Source: Phormidesmis sp963710175 (GTDB taxonomy: Bacteria > Cyanobacteriota > Cyanobacteriia > Phormidesmidales > Phormidesmidaceae). From it: a stretch of 64,000 bases of DNA. Of this stretch, positions 8,144 through 16,540 are shown piece after piece. Numbering within the stretch: the stretch's first letter is position 1; every line of letters starts with the position of its first letter. The stretch lies in assembly GCA_963710175.1 (NCBI GenBank), contig CAVPZC010000002.1, positions 1,736,001 through 1,800,000 on the forward strand, read 5' to 3'. The notes under the pieces are model-generated. The model saw only the letters and a list, made by a program, of their open reading frames with translations. It did not search any database and was not told the origin of the DNA. Position numbers and translations under genes: made by a program.

Positions 8144-8941
8144 CTACAGCTGCCGCTCTAGCATCAGCATCCGCCGGTAAGACACCCAGCCCACGCCGAC
8201 CATCGCAACGGCAAAAATCAGCAAAAACCAAAAGTGGCCCACGTCACGCCAAGGGTTGTCAGCAAGTAGGGCATCGCTGAGGGCTTCAGTCATGTGGTAA
8301 ATCGGATTAAACCGGGCGATATTCAGCAGAGAGTCGGGAAAGAGCGCAATGGGTAAAAAAGCCCCGCCTAGTACCATCAGAGGAACGCCAAAGGCAGCAA
8401 TCAGCGCGCTGACATCTTCGGTGCGGCGGGCAAACTGGGTGCCGAGCATAAACCCCAGACCGACGTAGGCGAGGATGCTCAGCCAGATAACTATTAGCGC
8501 TAAGGGCCAGGCTGCTCCAGGGAAGGTGGCTCCAGCGAAAGTGGCGATCGCAAAAATCACCAGCGTCTGCCCAAGGCCAATTGCGCTATGGGCCAAAAAG
8601 ATACCAAAAAAATAAGACACGCCACTCAACGGCGAGAGAAACAGCCGCTTTAGCGTCTGCTGTTCACGCTCAGAGACCACGGTGGCAACGCCTCCACCCA
8701 AGCAGCTAAAAAACAGCGCTGCACCCACCAGCGTAGGCGGCGCAGCCACTTCAAAAGCGGTACTCACAGTAGTATCGGCTCGCTCAGCGGTGATCAAACC
8801 GTTGAGCATCAGGATCAGTGCCGGAAAAATCATCCAGGAAATCAGGCTGCGCTGCCGTCGAAACAGCTCAGTTAAAATGCGCCGAGCCACTGCCCAGCTT
8901 TCACGCCAATATTTTTGTAAACCGTTATGTAGAGTAGGCAT
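8144..8941 (-). CDS. ABC-2 type transporter permease
   Basis: A 265-residue inner-membrane permease with six hydrophobic helices and the ABC-2 pattern: a cytoplasmic N-terminus (WAVARRILTELFRRQRSLISW), an extracytoplasmic loop, CLGGGVATVVSEREQQTLKRLFLSPLS (the conserved coupling region, about residues 80-106 of the protein) and a final helix near the C-terminus. It resembles the multidrug or daunorubicin-type export permeases. The frame is open to an ATG at 8992, but that would overlap the divergent peroxiredoxin start at 8976, so I prefer ATG 8941. No ATP-binding subunit lies in the window, so its partner is encoded elsewhere. Substrate unknown. Confidence 0.82.
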   Translation of the reverse strand: MPTLHNGLQKYWRESWAVARRILTELFRRQRSLISWMIFPALILMLNGLITAERADTTVSTAFEVAAPPTLVGAALFFSCLGGGVATVVSEREQQTLKRLFLSPLSGVSYFFGIFLAHSAIGLGQTLVIFAIATFAGATFPGAAWPLALIVIWLSILAYVGLGFMLGTQFARRTEDVSALIAAFGVPLMVLGGAFLPIALFPDSLLNIARFNPIYHMTEALSDALLADNPWRDVGHFWFLLIFAVAMVGVGWVSYRRMLMLERQL

Positions 8942-8975
8942 TATAAACTTGTAGTCGTTCTCTACTAATTGTTTT

Positions 8976-9530
8976 ATGACGTTTCGTCGCACGTTTTTGG
9001 CGCTGTGCTTAAGCGGTTTGCTGAGTCTGATTGCCGCTTTGCCGCCGCTGACGCCGATTAGCTATGCCCTTGGCGGCGCGCAGCCGCCGCTCGACCAGCC
9101 TGCGCCTACATTCACCTTACCGACGAATAGCGGCGATGGTGAAGTTTCCTTGGCAGACTATAGCGGTCAGTGGGTCGTGCTGTATTTTTATCCCCGCGAC
9201 TTCACACCCGGCTGCACGCTAGAAGCCCAGCGATTTCAGCGCGACCTGCCAGAATACCAGGCCCGCAATGCTCAAGTTTTGGGCGTCAGCGCGGATGATG
9301 TCGCCTCCCACGCAGAATTTTGCGATGCCGAAGCGCTGGTGTTTCCGCTGCTCTCCGACCCCAACGGGCAGGTTAGCAGGGCTTACGGCTCCTGGATTAA
9401 ACCCATGTCCAGACGGCATACTTATTTAATTGACCCCGATGGCATATTAAAAGAGCGCTTTTTGGGCGTACGTCCGGCCATTCACAGTCAAGAAGTGCTC
9501 GCTCGCCTAGATGAGCTACAGGCGATCTGA
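8976..9530 (+). CDS. PrxQ/BCP-type peroxiredoxin with signal peptide
   Basis: A 184-residue thiol peroxidase that reduces H2O2 and organic peroxides. The first 30 or so residues (TFRRTFLALCLSGLLSLIAA) form a signal peptide or membrane anchor, so it probably acts in the periplasm or thylakoid lumen. The AhpC/TSA domain begins at QPAPTFTLPT; the peroxidatic cysteine is in YPRDFTPGCTLEA. The usual PrxQ resolving cysteine five residues later is a glutamine here. Instead a cysteine lies exactly 36 residues after the peroxidatic one, in SHAEFCD. That matches the helix-3 resolving-cysteine subgroup described for some BCPs. Start ATG 8976. The nfu gene follows 53 bases downstream. Confidence 0.85.
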   Translation: MTFRRTFLALCLSGLLSLIAALPPLTPISYALGGAQPPLDQPAPTFTLPTNSGDGEVSLADYSGQWVVLYFYPRDFTPGCTLEAQRFQRDLPEYQARNAQVLGVSADDVASHAEFCDAEALVFPLLSDPNGQVSRAYGSWIKPMSRRHTYLIDPDGILKERFLGVRPAIHSQEVLARLDELQAI

Positions 9531-9583
9531 GCCGCAAAACCGCTAAACTAGATTGATAACCAGACATACCCGGAGACCCCAAT

Positions 9584-9823
9584 ATGGCAACTCTTGCCCT
9601 GACCGAACCCAATGTTGAACAAGTGCTCGATGAGCTGCGCCCTTACCTCATGGCCGATGGCGGCAATGTGGAGCTAGTAGAGCTGGACGGCCCAATTGTG
9701 AAACTGCGTCTCAACGGAGCCTGCGGTAGCTGTCCTAGCTCTGCCATGACTCTGCGCATGGGCATAGAGCGCCGTCTGCGCGAATTCATCCCCGAGATTG
9801 CTGAAATTCAGCAGGTTGTGTAG
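9584..9823 (+). CDS. nfu: NifU-like (Nfu) iron-sulfur scaffold protein
   Basis: A 79-residue protein that is only the Nfu domain, the form common in cyanobacteria. The segment YLMADGGNVELVEL leads to LNGACGSCPSSAMTL, whose CxxC holds a labile 4Fe-4S or 2Fe-2S cluster at a dimer interface. It hands clusters to acceptors such as photosystem I and ferredoxin proteins. GIERRLREFIPEI near the C-terminus is also typical. No extra domains. Start ATG 9584 follows a GGAGA-containing leader. It lies between the peroxiredoxin and serS on the same strand. Confidence 0.92.
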   Translation: MATLALTEPNVEQVLDELRPYLMADGGNVELVELDGPIVKLRLNGACGSCPSSAMTLRMGIERRLREFIPEIAEIQQVV

Positions 9824-9987
9824 GGCGCTGAAGATTTCAGGCCAGCTTTAACTAAAAATATTGCAATAGGGGCGGCGGGGCATTGATCCTGACCGTCCTT
9901 TGCCTGTTAACCTTGCTTATGGTGACGACAGCCTCAAAGCAACCTCAAAAGAAACCCTAGGGAAACAAGCAAGAAAGGAACAAGCGC

Positions 9988-11271
9988 GTGCTGGATATCA
10001 AGCTAATTCGCAATCAAACTGCTCAGGTGCAGGCTGCTTTGAGCAAAAGAGGCGCGTACGATTTGCAGCCGCTGCTAGACCTCGACGCCCAGCAGCGAGC
10101 AATTGAGAAAACTCGCTCCGACTTGCAAGCGCGTAGCAACGAAGTGGGTAAAGCAGTCGGTCAGAAGATTCGCGAAGGCACTGACCCTGAAGGAGAAGCC
10201 GTTGAGGCCCTGAGGGCAGAAGGCAACCGCATCAAGCAAGAAATTGGTGAGCTAGAGCCCGATGAGCGTGAGCTAAAAGCGCAGATTGAAGAAATTTTGC
10301 TGACGATTCCTAATTTGCCTAGCGACTCCACACCGCTGGGCAAAAACGAAGATGACAATGTAGAAGTGCGGCGTTGGGGCGATGAGCTGATCTCACTGCA
10401 GGATGGCCGATTGGCTCACTATGAAATCGGTGAAAAGCTAGGCATTATGAACTTTGAGCGCTCTGTGAAAATAGCGCAGAGCCGGTTTGTCACGTTAATA
10501 GGAGTCGGGGCAGCTTTGGAGCGGGCGCTGATCTCGTTCATGCTGGAGCGTCATACGGGCGAGGGCTACACCGAGATCATGCCGCCGATTTTGGTGAATT
10601 CTGACTCGATGCAGGGCTCGGGGCAGCTGCCTAAATTTGCTGAGGATGGGTTTAAGTGCGATCGCGACGACCTCTGGCTCACCCCCACCGCTGAAGTGCC
10701 GCTAACCAATCTGCACCGCGATGAAATTTTAGACGCTGATCAGCTCCCTATCAACTACTGCGCTTACACCCCCTGCTTTCGCCGGGAAGCGGGCAGCTAT
10801 GGCCGCGATACCCGAGGCCTCATTCGCCTTCATCAGTTTAATAAGGTTGAGATGTACAAATTTGTCCATCCTGACCGCTCCTTTGACGAACTTGAAAGCC
10901 TCACCCGCGACGCCGAAGATATTTTGCAGCAGTTGCAGCTGCCTTACCGCGTGCTGGAGCTGTGCACTGCTGACCTGGGCTTTAGCGCCACCAAAACTTA
11001 CGATCTCGAAGTCTGGCTGCCTTCCTCTAACAAATATCGAGAAATCTCCAGCTGCTCAAACTGCGCAGATTTTCAGGGTCGCCGGGCCAACGTTCGCTTT
11101 AAAGCATCCGGTCAGAAAGGAACGCAATACGTTCATACGTTGAATGGCTCTGGTCTGGCAGTCGGGCGCACGATGGCCGCCATTTTGGAAAACTATCAGC
11201 AGGTTGATGGCACTGTGAAGGTGCCTGAGGTGCTGCAAAAGTACATGGGCTCAGCCGTGATTGGCCCATAG
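9988..11271 (+). CDS. serS: Serine--tRNA ligase
   Basis: A 427-residue class II aminoacyl-tRNA synthetase, the normal bacterial length. Residues 1-110 form the antiparallel coiled-coil arm that holds the tRNA variable arm. The catalytic domain follows, with PTAEVPLTNLHRDEI, the motif 2 region CFRREAGSYGRDTRGLIRLHQF, EISSCSNCADFQGRRANVRF and motif 3 (NGSGLAVGRTMAAILENYQ). It starts with GTG at 9988, behind AAGGAA; the N-terminal sequence LDIKLIRNQTAQVQAAL confirms the frame from the first residue. Cytoplasmic and essential. It is followed by rseP 131 bases downstream. Confidence 0.97.
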   Translation: MLDIKLIRNQTAQVQAALSKRGAYDLQPLLDLDAQQRAIEKTRSDLQARSNEVGKAVGQKIREGTDPEGEAVEALRAEGNRIKQEIGELEPDERELKAQIEEILLTIPNLPSDSTPLGKNEDDNVEVRRWGDELISLQDGRLAHYEIGEKLGIMNFERSVKIAQSRFVTLIGVGAALERALISFMLERHTGEGYTEIMPPILVNSDSMQGSGQLPKFAEDGFKCDRDDLWLTPTAEVPLTNLHRDEILDADQLPINYCAYTPCFRREAGSYGRDTRGLIRLHQFNKVEMYKFVHPDRSFDELESLTRDAEDILQQLQLPYRVLELCTADLGFSATKTYDLEVWLPSSNKYREISSCSNCADFQGRRANVRFKASGQKGTQYVHTLNGSGLAVGRTMAAILENYQQVDGTVKVPEVLQKYMGSAVIGP

Positions 11272-11402
11272 AGACTGGCGGTTAGAGCTGGCGAGTAGTG
11301 GGTTTCCCGTACCGCTTCACACCTTTGGCTTCATACATTGCCTGAGCTGGGCCTGTAGAATAGTAAAGTCAATCACAAAAGTTAACCTAACGCAGCGCTT
11401 CT

Positions 11403-12494
11403 ATGACCGTACTGGCCGTAATTGGAGTTTTAGCCCTTCTGATATTTGTACACGAGCTTGGCCACTTTACGGCGGCTCGTGCACAGGGCATTCACGTCAA
11501 CCGCTTCTCGATTGGCTTTGGGCCGATTTTATGGAAGTTTCAGGGGCCAGATACTGAGTATGCGCTGCGAGCAATTCCCTTAGGCGGGTTTGTCGGCTTC
11601 CCTGATGATGACCCTGAGAGCAGCATCCCTGCCGATGATCCTGACTTGCTGCGCAATCGTCCGGTGCTGGATCGAGCGATTGTGATCAGTGCAGGCGTGA
11701 TTGCCAATATGATTTTTGCCTACCTGGTTTTTGTAGTGCAGTTTGGCAGCATTGGCGTGCCTGATAGCTTCAATTTTGAGCCAGGGGTCTTTATTCCCGA
11801 AGTAATGCCAGATACGCCAGCGGCAGCAGCAGGCATTAAAGCAGGGGATGTGATCGTGGCGGCTAACGATCAGCGCTTGAGCGACGAAGAAACCGTTCAG
11901 CAAGAGCTGATTAAAATTATTCAGTCAAGTCCTAGCCAGCCTGTAGATTTGACGCTTCAGCGGTTCGGCCAGGAGATAGAGATTACAGTGACACCTGAAG
12001 TCAGTCCGACCACTGGCGATCCCGTTATCGGCGTTGCTTTGCAGCCCAATGGCACCGTAGAGTATCGCCCGGCAAAAAATCCGGTAGAGGTGCTCACAGT
12101 AGCCGCCCGCGAATTTCAAGACAAGACAAAGCTGGTAGCAGGTGGCATGGTTGCTCTGTTTACCAATTTTTCTTCGATGGCAGGTCAAGTTGGCAGCCCG
12201 GTCAAAATTGTGGAGCAGGGGGCAGGCCTGGCTAAGGCCGATGGCAGAAGCTTGTTTCCGTTTGCCGCTATCATCAGCATCAACCTAGCCATTATCAACA
12301 TTTTGCCGCTGCCTGCCCTAGATGGAGGTCAGTTAGCCTTTTTGCTGATTGAGGCTTTGCGGGGTAAGCCCCTGCCAATGCGCCTGCAAGAAAGCGTCAT
12401 GCAGATGGGGATCTTCTTGCTGTTAGGCCTGGGAATTTTCTTAATCATTCGCGATACCACTCAGCTGGAAGTCCTGCAAAATCTGCGTCAGTGA
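11403..12494 (+). CDS. rseP: RIP metalloprotease RseP (site-2 protease)
   Basis: A 363-residue intramembrane zinc protease. HELGH at residues 17-21 is the active site in the first membrane helix, NILPLPALDGGQ near the C-terminus holds the third metal ligand, and a single PDZ domain lies between (about 120-200, PDTPAAAAGIKAGDVIVAAN). Four hydrophobic helices fit the RseP topology. The family cleaves anti-sigma factors or remnant signal peptides within the membrane. Start ATG 11403. Its TGA (12492-12494) overlaps the GTG start of nth by four bases, so the two are translationally coupled. It is a second site-2 protease, distinct from the EGY-like one at 2530. Confidence 0.93.
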   Translation: MTVLAVIGVLALLIFVHELGHFTAARAQGIHVNRFSIGFGPILWKFQGPDTEYALRAIPLGGFVGFPDDDPESSIPADDPDLLRNRPVLDRAIVISAGVIANMIFAYLVFVVQFGSIGVPDSFNFEPGVFIPEVMPDTPAAAAGIKAGDVIVAANDQRLSDEETVQQELIKIIQSSPSQPVDLTLQRFGQEIEITVTPEVSPTTGDPVIGVALQPNGTVEYRPAKNPVEVLTVAAREFQDKTKLVAGGMVALFTNFSSMAGQVGSPVKIVEQGAGLAKADGRSLFPFAAIISINLAIINILPLPALDGGQLAFLLIEALRGKPLPMRLQESVMQMGIFLLLGLGIFLIIRDTTQLEVLQNLRQ

Positions 12495-13363
12495 GTCCTT
12501 GGAGTCAGCCGCTCAGTAAATGCCCAGTCAAAGTGCTCAGTAAAGTGCCCAGTAAAGCCAATGTCTACATAGCGCCGCTGCCTTTGCCCGAACTGCTGCC
12601 CCCTACTGTGAGAGCGCCTCAAAAGTTGCCGAGGAAGGCGCGATCGCTAGAAATACTCACGCGGCTCAAGGCAATGTACCCAGAAGCGCCCTGCTCGCTG
12701 GACTACGCTTCGCCTGTGCAGCTAATGGTGGCAACCATGCTCGCGGCGCAGTGTACCGACGCGCGGGTCAACCTAGTCACCCCGGCGCTATTTGAACGTT
12801 TCCCAGATGCTGATTCTCTGGCAGATGCTGAGCTACCTGAACTAGAGGAGCTAATTCGCTCAACCGGCTTTTATCGCAATAAGGCCAAAAATATTCAGGC
12901 GGCTTGTCGTAAAATCAGGGCTGAATTTGGCGGAGAAGTGCCGCGCACGATGGCAGAATTGACGACGCTGCCAGGGGTAGCCCGTAAAACAGCCAATGTT
13001 GTTTTAGCGCATGCCTTTGACATTCATGAAGGCGTGACGGTAGATACTCACGTTAAGCGCATATCAGCGCACCTGGGCCTGACGAAGCACACCGATCCGG
13101 TTCAGATTGAACGAGATTTGATGAAGCTGCTGCCTCAGCCAGACTGGGAAAACTGGTCGATTCGGCTGGTCTATCATGGGCGGGCAGTCTGCATGGCCCG
13201 CAGCCCGCAGTGCACGCGGTGTGATCTGCTGGATATTTGCCCAGGAGCGATCGCAATCCGCAAAGCAGCAGCCAAGACTGCCAAAGCAAAAGCAGTCAAA
13301 GCCGCAAAAACGAAAGCCACAAAAAAATCTGCCAAGTCTACTGTTCGCAAGCCTGCTAGCTAG
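12491..13363 (+). CDS. nth: Endonuclease III
   Basis: A 290-residue DNA glycosylase and AP lyase for oxidised pyrimidines. The helix-hairpin-helix with the catalytic lysine (LPGVARKTANVVL) and the catalytic aspartate (GVTVDTHVKR) are both present. The 4Fe-4S ligands follow the spacing C-x6-C-x2-C-x5-C in CMARSPQCTRCDLLDIC. The protein is longer than E. coli Nth (211) because of an N-terminal extension of about 50 residues with a short repeated SK-V-P-like pattern and a Lys/Ala-rich C-terminal tail of about 35 residues that could bind DNA. The GTG at 12491 overlaps the rseP stop; a later start is possible because the extension is low-complexity. Confidence 0.93.
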   Translation: MSPWSQPLSKCPVKVLSKVPSKANVYIAPLPLPELLPPTVRAPQKLPRKARSLEILTRLKAMYPEAPCSLDYASPVQLMVATMLAAQCTDARVNLVTPALFERFPDADSLADAELPELEELIRSTGFYRNKAKNIQAACRKIRAEFGGEVPRTMAELTTLPGVARKTANVVLAHAFDIHEGVTVDTHVKRISAHLGLTKHTDPVQIERDLMKLLPQPDWENWSIRLVYHGRAVCMARSPQCTRCDLLDICPGAIAIRKAAAKTAKAKAVKAAKTKATKKSAKSTVRKPAS

Positions 13364-13451
13364 GGTTCAGGCGAAATAACAGTTTGCAAAAGCTATCGGC
13401 ATCTACTAATATTGAAGACTGTGTCACAAAAATAGATCTAGAACTCGCCTA

Positions 13452-13754
13452 ATGGCTAAAAAAAGCATGGTTGCGCGCGAAAAGAAGCGCCAAAAGCTAG
13501 TTAAACAGTACGCTGCAAAGCGTGAAGCGTTGCTCAAAGAATTTGATGAAGCGCCTAATCAGCTGCAAAAGCTAGAAATCCACCGCAAAATTCAGCAGCT
13601 GCCTCGCAACAGCGCCCCTACCCGACTAAATAACCGCTGCTGGTTAACCGGGCGTCCTCGTGGCTATTATCGCGACTTTGGCCTGTGCCGCAACGCGCTA
13701 CGTAGCATGGCACACGAAGGCTTGCTGCCTGGGGTTGTAAAGTCGAGCTGGTAA
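13452..13754 (+). CDS. rpsN: 30S ribosomal protein S14
   Basis: A 100-residue ribosomal protein of the long, zinc-free S14 type. The sequence begins AKKSMVAREKKRQKLVKQYA and ends in RCWLTGRPRGYYRDFGLCRN and LRSMAHEGLLPGV, all diagnostic. It lacks the CxxC pairs of the short zinc-binding form. Standing alone, outside a ribosomal operon, is common for rpsN in cyanobacteria. Start ATG 13452. A strong intrinsic terminator follows 30 bases after the stop. Confidence 0.97.
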   Translation: MAKKSMVAREKKRQKLVKQYAAKREALLKEFDEAPNQLQKLEIHRKIQQLPRNSAPTRLNNRCWLTGRPRGYYRDFGLCRNALRSMAHEGLLPGVVKSSW

Positions 13755-13784
13755 GCTACTAGCTAGCTCAAAATAGAGATTTAG

Positions 13785-13817
13785 AAGGTGCCTTGCTCGT
13801 GAGTAAGGCACCTTTTT
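13785..13817 (+). terminator. Intrinsic terminator of rpsN
   Basis: A 14-pair stem, AAGGTGCCTTGCTC with GAGTAAGGCACCTT (one G-U pair), separated by only two bases (GT), closes on a T-tract at 13813-13817. This is a textbook rho-independent terminator placed just after rpsN. Confidence 0.85.
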
Positions 13818-13850
13818 CCGCGCTATTTTTTAGAAAGGCGTGAGAGCCTT

Positions 13851-14261
13851 CTACGACTCAGAGGCCTCTGGGTCGCTATTGCCGCAGCAGCGCTCAATGC
13901 CCAGACTATCTAGCAGGAGGTCGCCGACGGCGTTGGCCACGGCGAACTCGCTGTAGAAGCTCCTGGAAAAGTCGTATCCCTGCATCTCAGTCAAAATTGC
14001 AAGCACTAGAGCGTTCAGGTCGTTTTCGCCTTCCATTCGCTGGCGCACAAAGACCTGGGCGGCCCGAGCGGCGATGTGCTCATTAATAATTTCTGGCAAG
14101 AATTCTTCATCTAGCCACTGGTGCAAGGTAGTCTGAAGCCACTGCCCCTCTTTCACCACATCTTCGGGCGGCGGTAGCTGGATAGATTCTACCGGTTCTG
14201 TGTTGGTCGCGGGCGCTGAGTTATCAGGCTCAATGAATTCGGATTCTTTGGGGTCAGACAT
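13851..14261 (-). CDS. Conserved hypothetical protein, acidic
   Basis: A 136-residue acidic protein that I do not recognise. The first 35 residues are low-complexity (many E, P, S, N). The rest is predicted mostly helical, with WLQTTLHQWLDEEFLPEIINEHIAARAAQVFVRQR, then LVLAILTEMQ and a Cys-Cys pair near the end (IERCCGN). The LDEEF.PE..N..I..RAA..F.R.R pattern suggests a small conserved helical domain. No signal peptide or membrane helix. Start ATG at 14259-14261. Convergent with rpsN across the terminator. Confidence 0.6.
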   Translation of the reverse strand: MSDPKESEFIEPDNSAPATNTEPVESIQLPPPEDVVKEGQWLQTTLHQWLDEEFLPEIINEHIAARAAQVFVRQRMEGENDLNALVLAILTEMQGYDFSRSFYSEFAVANAVGDLLLDSLGIERCCGNSDPEASES

Positions 14262-14480
14262 ATCTATTGGTGAGTGCCAGTGTTCACCGCTGCTTCGGGT
14301 TTGTGCTGGGCTACTATCGCCCTTAACCTATCCTCGCAATGACCAGGCGATTGCTACAAGGCTAAAGGGTTATGGATAACTACGGCATGAAAGTTGTGAT
14401 TACTTTACGTCTGATTGCAGTCGTTTTCTAAGTCGTTTTTTGGGAAAAGCTGTCGGGCCGCCACGGCGGTCTACTTTTGT

Positions 14481-15050
14481 ATGTACTCTGTTCCACAAAT
14501 TCTTCAGTGCTACGCTCAGGGCTATTTTTTGATGGCTGAAGAGGGCCATCTCAACTGGTACTCCAGTCAAAGGCGGGCGTTGATGCCTTTGGACAACCGG
14601 TTTCACTACCCAAAGTCGCTGCGACGAGTGCTGAATCAAAAGCGGTTTACCTCAGCGATTGACCAGGCTTTTGAAGCGGTAGTCGAGGGCTGCGCTGACC
14701 GCAAGACTACCTGGATCTCAGATGAGCTTAAAGAAGTCTATTACTCTCTGCACCGGGCGGGCTATGCCCACAGCTTTGAAACCTGGCAGGGCGATCAGCT
14801 AGCTGGTGGGTTCCTTGGGATTGTGCTGGGCGGGGCTTTTATTGGTGAATCGATGTTTTATCGCATTCCAGAGGGGTCGAAGGCGGCGATGGTGATGCTG
14901 GTGGAGCATTTGCGATCGCGCCACTTCTGCCTATTCGATGTTCAGATGATGAATCCTCACCTGGAGCGTTTCGGCGCTTTTGAAGTGGATCAGGCCGTTT
15001 ACGAAGCCACCCTCTACGACGCTATCCAGCGGCCCTGCCAGTTTACATAG
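14481..15050 (+). CDS. aat: Leucyl/phenylalanyl-tRNA--protein transferase
   Basis: A 189-residue enzyme that adds Leu or Phe from tRNA to proteins with N-terminal Arg or Lys, marking them for ClpS/ClpAP. Diagnostic segments: YAQGYFLMA, LNWYSSQRRALMPLD, FHYPKSLRR, TTWISDELKEVYYSLHRAGYAHSFETW, GGFLGIVLGGAFIGESMFYR, FDVQMMNPHLERFGA. The usual HxP of other species is altered slightly but the GY.HSvE.W core is intact. The frame extends to a TTG at 14415; ATG 14481 fits the family's N-terminus best. It converges on the stress-protein gene. Confidence 0.9.
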   Translation: MYSVPQILQCYAQGYFLMAEEGHLNWYSSQRRALMPLDNRFHYPKSLRRVLNQKRFTSAIDQAFEAVVEGCADRKTTWISDELKEVYYSLHRAGYAHSFETWQGDQLAGGFLGIVLGGAFIGESMFYRIPEGSKAAMVMLVEHLRSRHFCLFDVQMMNPHLERFGAFEVDQAVYEATLYDAIQRPCQFT

Positions 15051-15124
15051 CGGATTTACTGGGTTTACCTACGCTGGCTGATTTTGGGCAGCAGTCCGCT
15101 CCGGCGTCTCTGTCTCTATACAGA

Positions 15125-15979
15125 TCAGGCATCTATACGAGTGAGCATGACCGGGCAGTTGGCGTAGACGCGTACGTAGTCGGAGAGCGAGCCGCTCAGC
15201 AGCCGATCTAAGTCGGGCAGGGCTTTGGCGATGGACGGACGGCGATCAGGAGAGCCCAAAACCAGCAGATTGACATTCAGCTCGTCAGCTAGCTCACAAA
15301 TGCGAGCACCCGGTTTGCCGGTCGGGGCGGCGCAGCGATAGTTAATGCCCATTCTGCGCACTTTAGAAATTGCATCGGCTAGGACTGGATCGGTCTCAGG
15401 GCGATCGCGAATCGCCTCTTCGAGTTTGCCGCTGAGCTTGGAAATAGTGTGAACCAAAATGATTTCGCTGCCTTCCACGTCGCGAGCGAGATCGATCGCC
15501 ACCCGCAGGCTTTCTTTGGCTGAGTCAGATTTATCGAGAGCGACCAGTATGCGCTTGATTGGCTTGATTGCGTACAGATCGTCTTTGACTAACAGCATAG
15601 GCCGTGACGACAGCTGAAACACGTACTGACTGACCGAGTTGCCAAGTATAGCCTCTAGCCCTTTCAGCCCTCTAGAGCCCATCACAATCAGATCGGCATT
15701 GGTTTCATTAGCGACCTTGCCGACCAAGTCTTTGGGCTCTCCCTCGCGCAGTAGGGCATTGACCTGGGTTGGGTCTAGATTGAGCTCACTGACCGCTTCG
15801 GCCAAAGTTCTACCCCCTTGCTCCCAGCGCTCGGTCATGGCTGTCGCAGTCGATTGAGACGGCACAACGTGCAGAATGGTGATGCGCGATCGCGCAATTC
15901 TAGGTATCTGTATCAGCACCTTCATCATGTCGCGAGTGTTTCCGATGCCAGAATCGGCTAGCAAAATATTCTCAATCAT
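15125..15979 (-). CDS. Tandem universal stress protein (two UspA domains)
   Basis: A 284-residue cytoplasmic protein built from two UspA domains (about 1-135 and 140-284). Domain 1 has the ATP-binding signature VMGSRGLKGLEAILGNSV, with the G-x2-G-x9-G-[ST]-like spacing close to consensus. Domain 2 begins IKRILVALDKSDSAKESL, keeping the usual first strand, but its later loop (VLGSPDRRPSIAKAL) has lost that glycine pattern. I infer that only the first domain binds nucleotide. Family members act in stress tolerance, but the signal is unknown here. Start ATG at 15977-15979; divergent from the thioesterase. Confidence 0.87.
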   Translation of the reverse strand: MIENILLADSGIGNTRDMMKVLIQIPRIARSRITILHVVPSQSTATAMTERWEQGGRTLAEAVSELNLDPTQVNALLREGEPKDLVGKVANETNADLIVMGSRGLKGLEAILGNSVSQYVFQLSSRPMLLVKDDLYAIKPIKRILVALDKSDSAKESLRVAIDLARDVEGSEIILVHTISKLSGKLEEAIRDRPETDPVLADAISKVRRMGINYRCAAPTGKPGARICELADELNVNLLVLGSPDRRPSIAKALPDLDRLLSGSLSDYVRVYANCPVMLTRIDA

Positions 15980-16090
15980 GATGAATTAGTCCCCTATAAG
16001 CCCATACATAAACCTTAGATACAAACCGATAGAAATCCACTTGAATAGCAACAAACTGTAAACATAGAAACAACCCTGAACACCCACCCT

Positions 16091-16540
16091 ATGCAATCTG
16101 TCCCCTCAGCCTGGTTTACATATCCCGTGCGAGTGCAGCCTCACCATACGGACTACGCAGGCGTCGTTTGGCACGGCACCTATATCACCTGGCTAGAGTC
16201 GGCGAGGGTAGAGTGCCTGCGCGCCGTTGGGGTGCCGTTTGAGCAGTTAATCAGCACTGGCTACGATCTACCGGTCGTCGGCTTAGACATTCGCTACCGA
16301 CAGCCGCTGACGCTGGGTACCTCAGCTGTAGTGAAGACCCGCCTGGCTCCGGTAACCGGCATCCGGCTTAGATGGCTTTACGAAATCGAGACGGTCGGCC
16401 CCGATCCTCAGCTGTGTTTGACCGGAGAAGTGACTTTGGTGACGGTGAGGATGTGCGATCACAAAGTCGTGCGCCGCCTGCCCGCCGAAGTAGCCGCAAT
16501 CCTCGCTCAGATTGCCGATTACTTTGGCAGGTCAGATTGA
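16091..16540 (+). CDS. Hotdog-fold acyl-CoA thioesterase (4HBT/YbgC-like)
   Basis: A 149-residue single hotdog domain. The N-terminal strand and helix carry VQPHHTDYAGVVWHGTYITWLESARVECL, with the aspartate of HTDYAGVV in the place of the catalytic acid of 4-hydroxybenzoyl-CoA-type thioesterases. The later GLDIRYRQPLTLG and LRWLYEI strands complete the fold. No targeting signal. Cyanobacteria use a related enzyme to hydrolyse DHNA-CoA in phylloquinone synthesis, but sequence reading alone cannot assign that substrate. Start ATG 16091. The gene is followed by the DnaA-box-like array. Confidence 0.85.
   Translation: MQSVPSAWFTYPVRVQPHHTDYAGVVWHGTYITWLESARVECLRAVGVPFEQLISTGYDLPVVGLDIRYRQPLTLGTSAVVKTRLAPVTGIRLRWLYEIETVGPDPQLCLTGEVTLVTVRMCDHKVVRRLPAEVAAILAQIADYFGRSD

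Noticed and set aside
14372..14380. A single DnaA-like box, TATGGATAA
   Set aside because: One isolated 9-mer is expected by chance in a sequence of this length.
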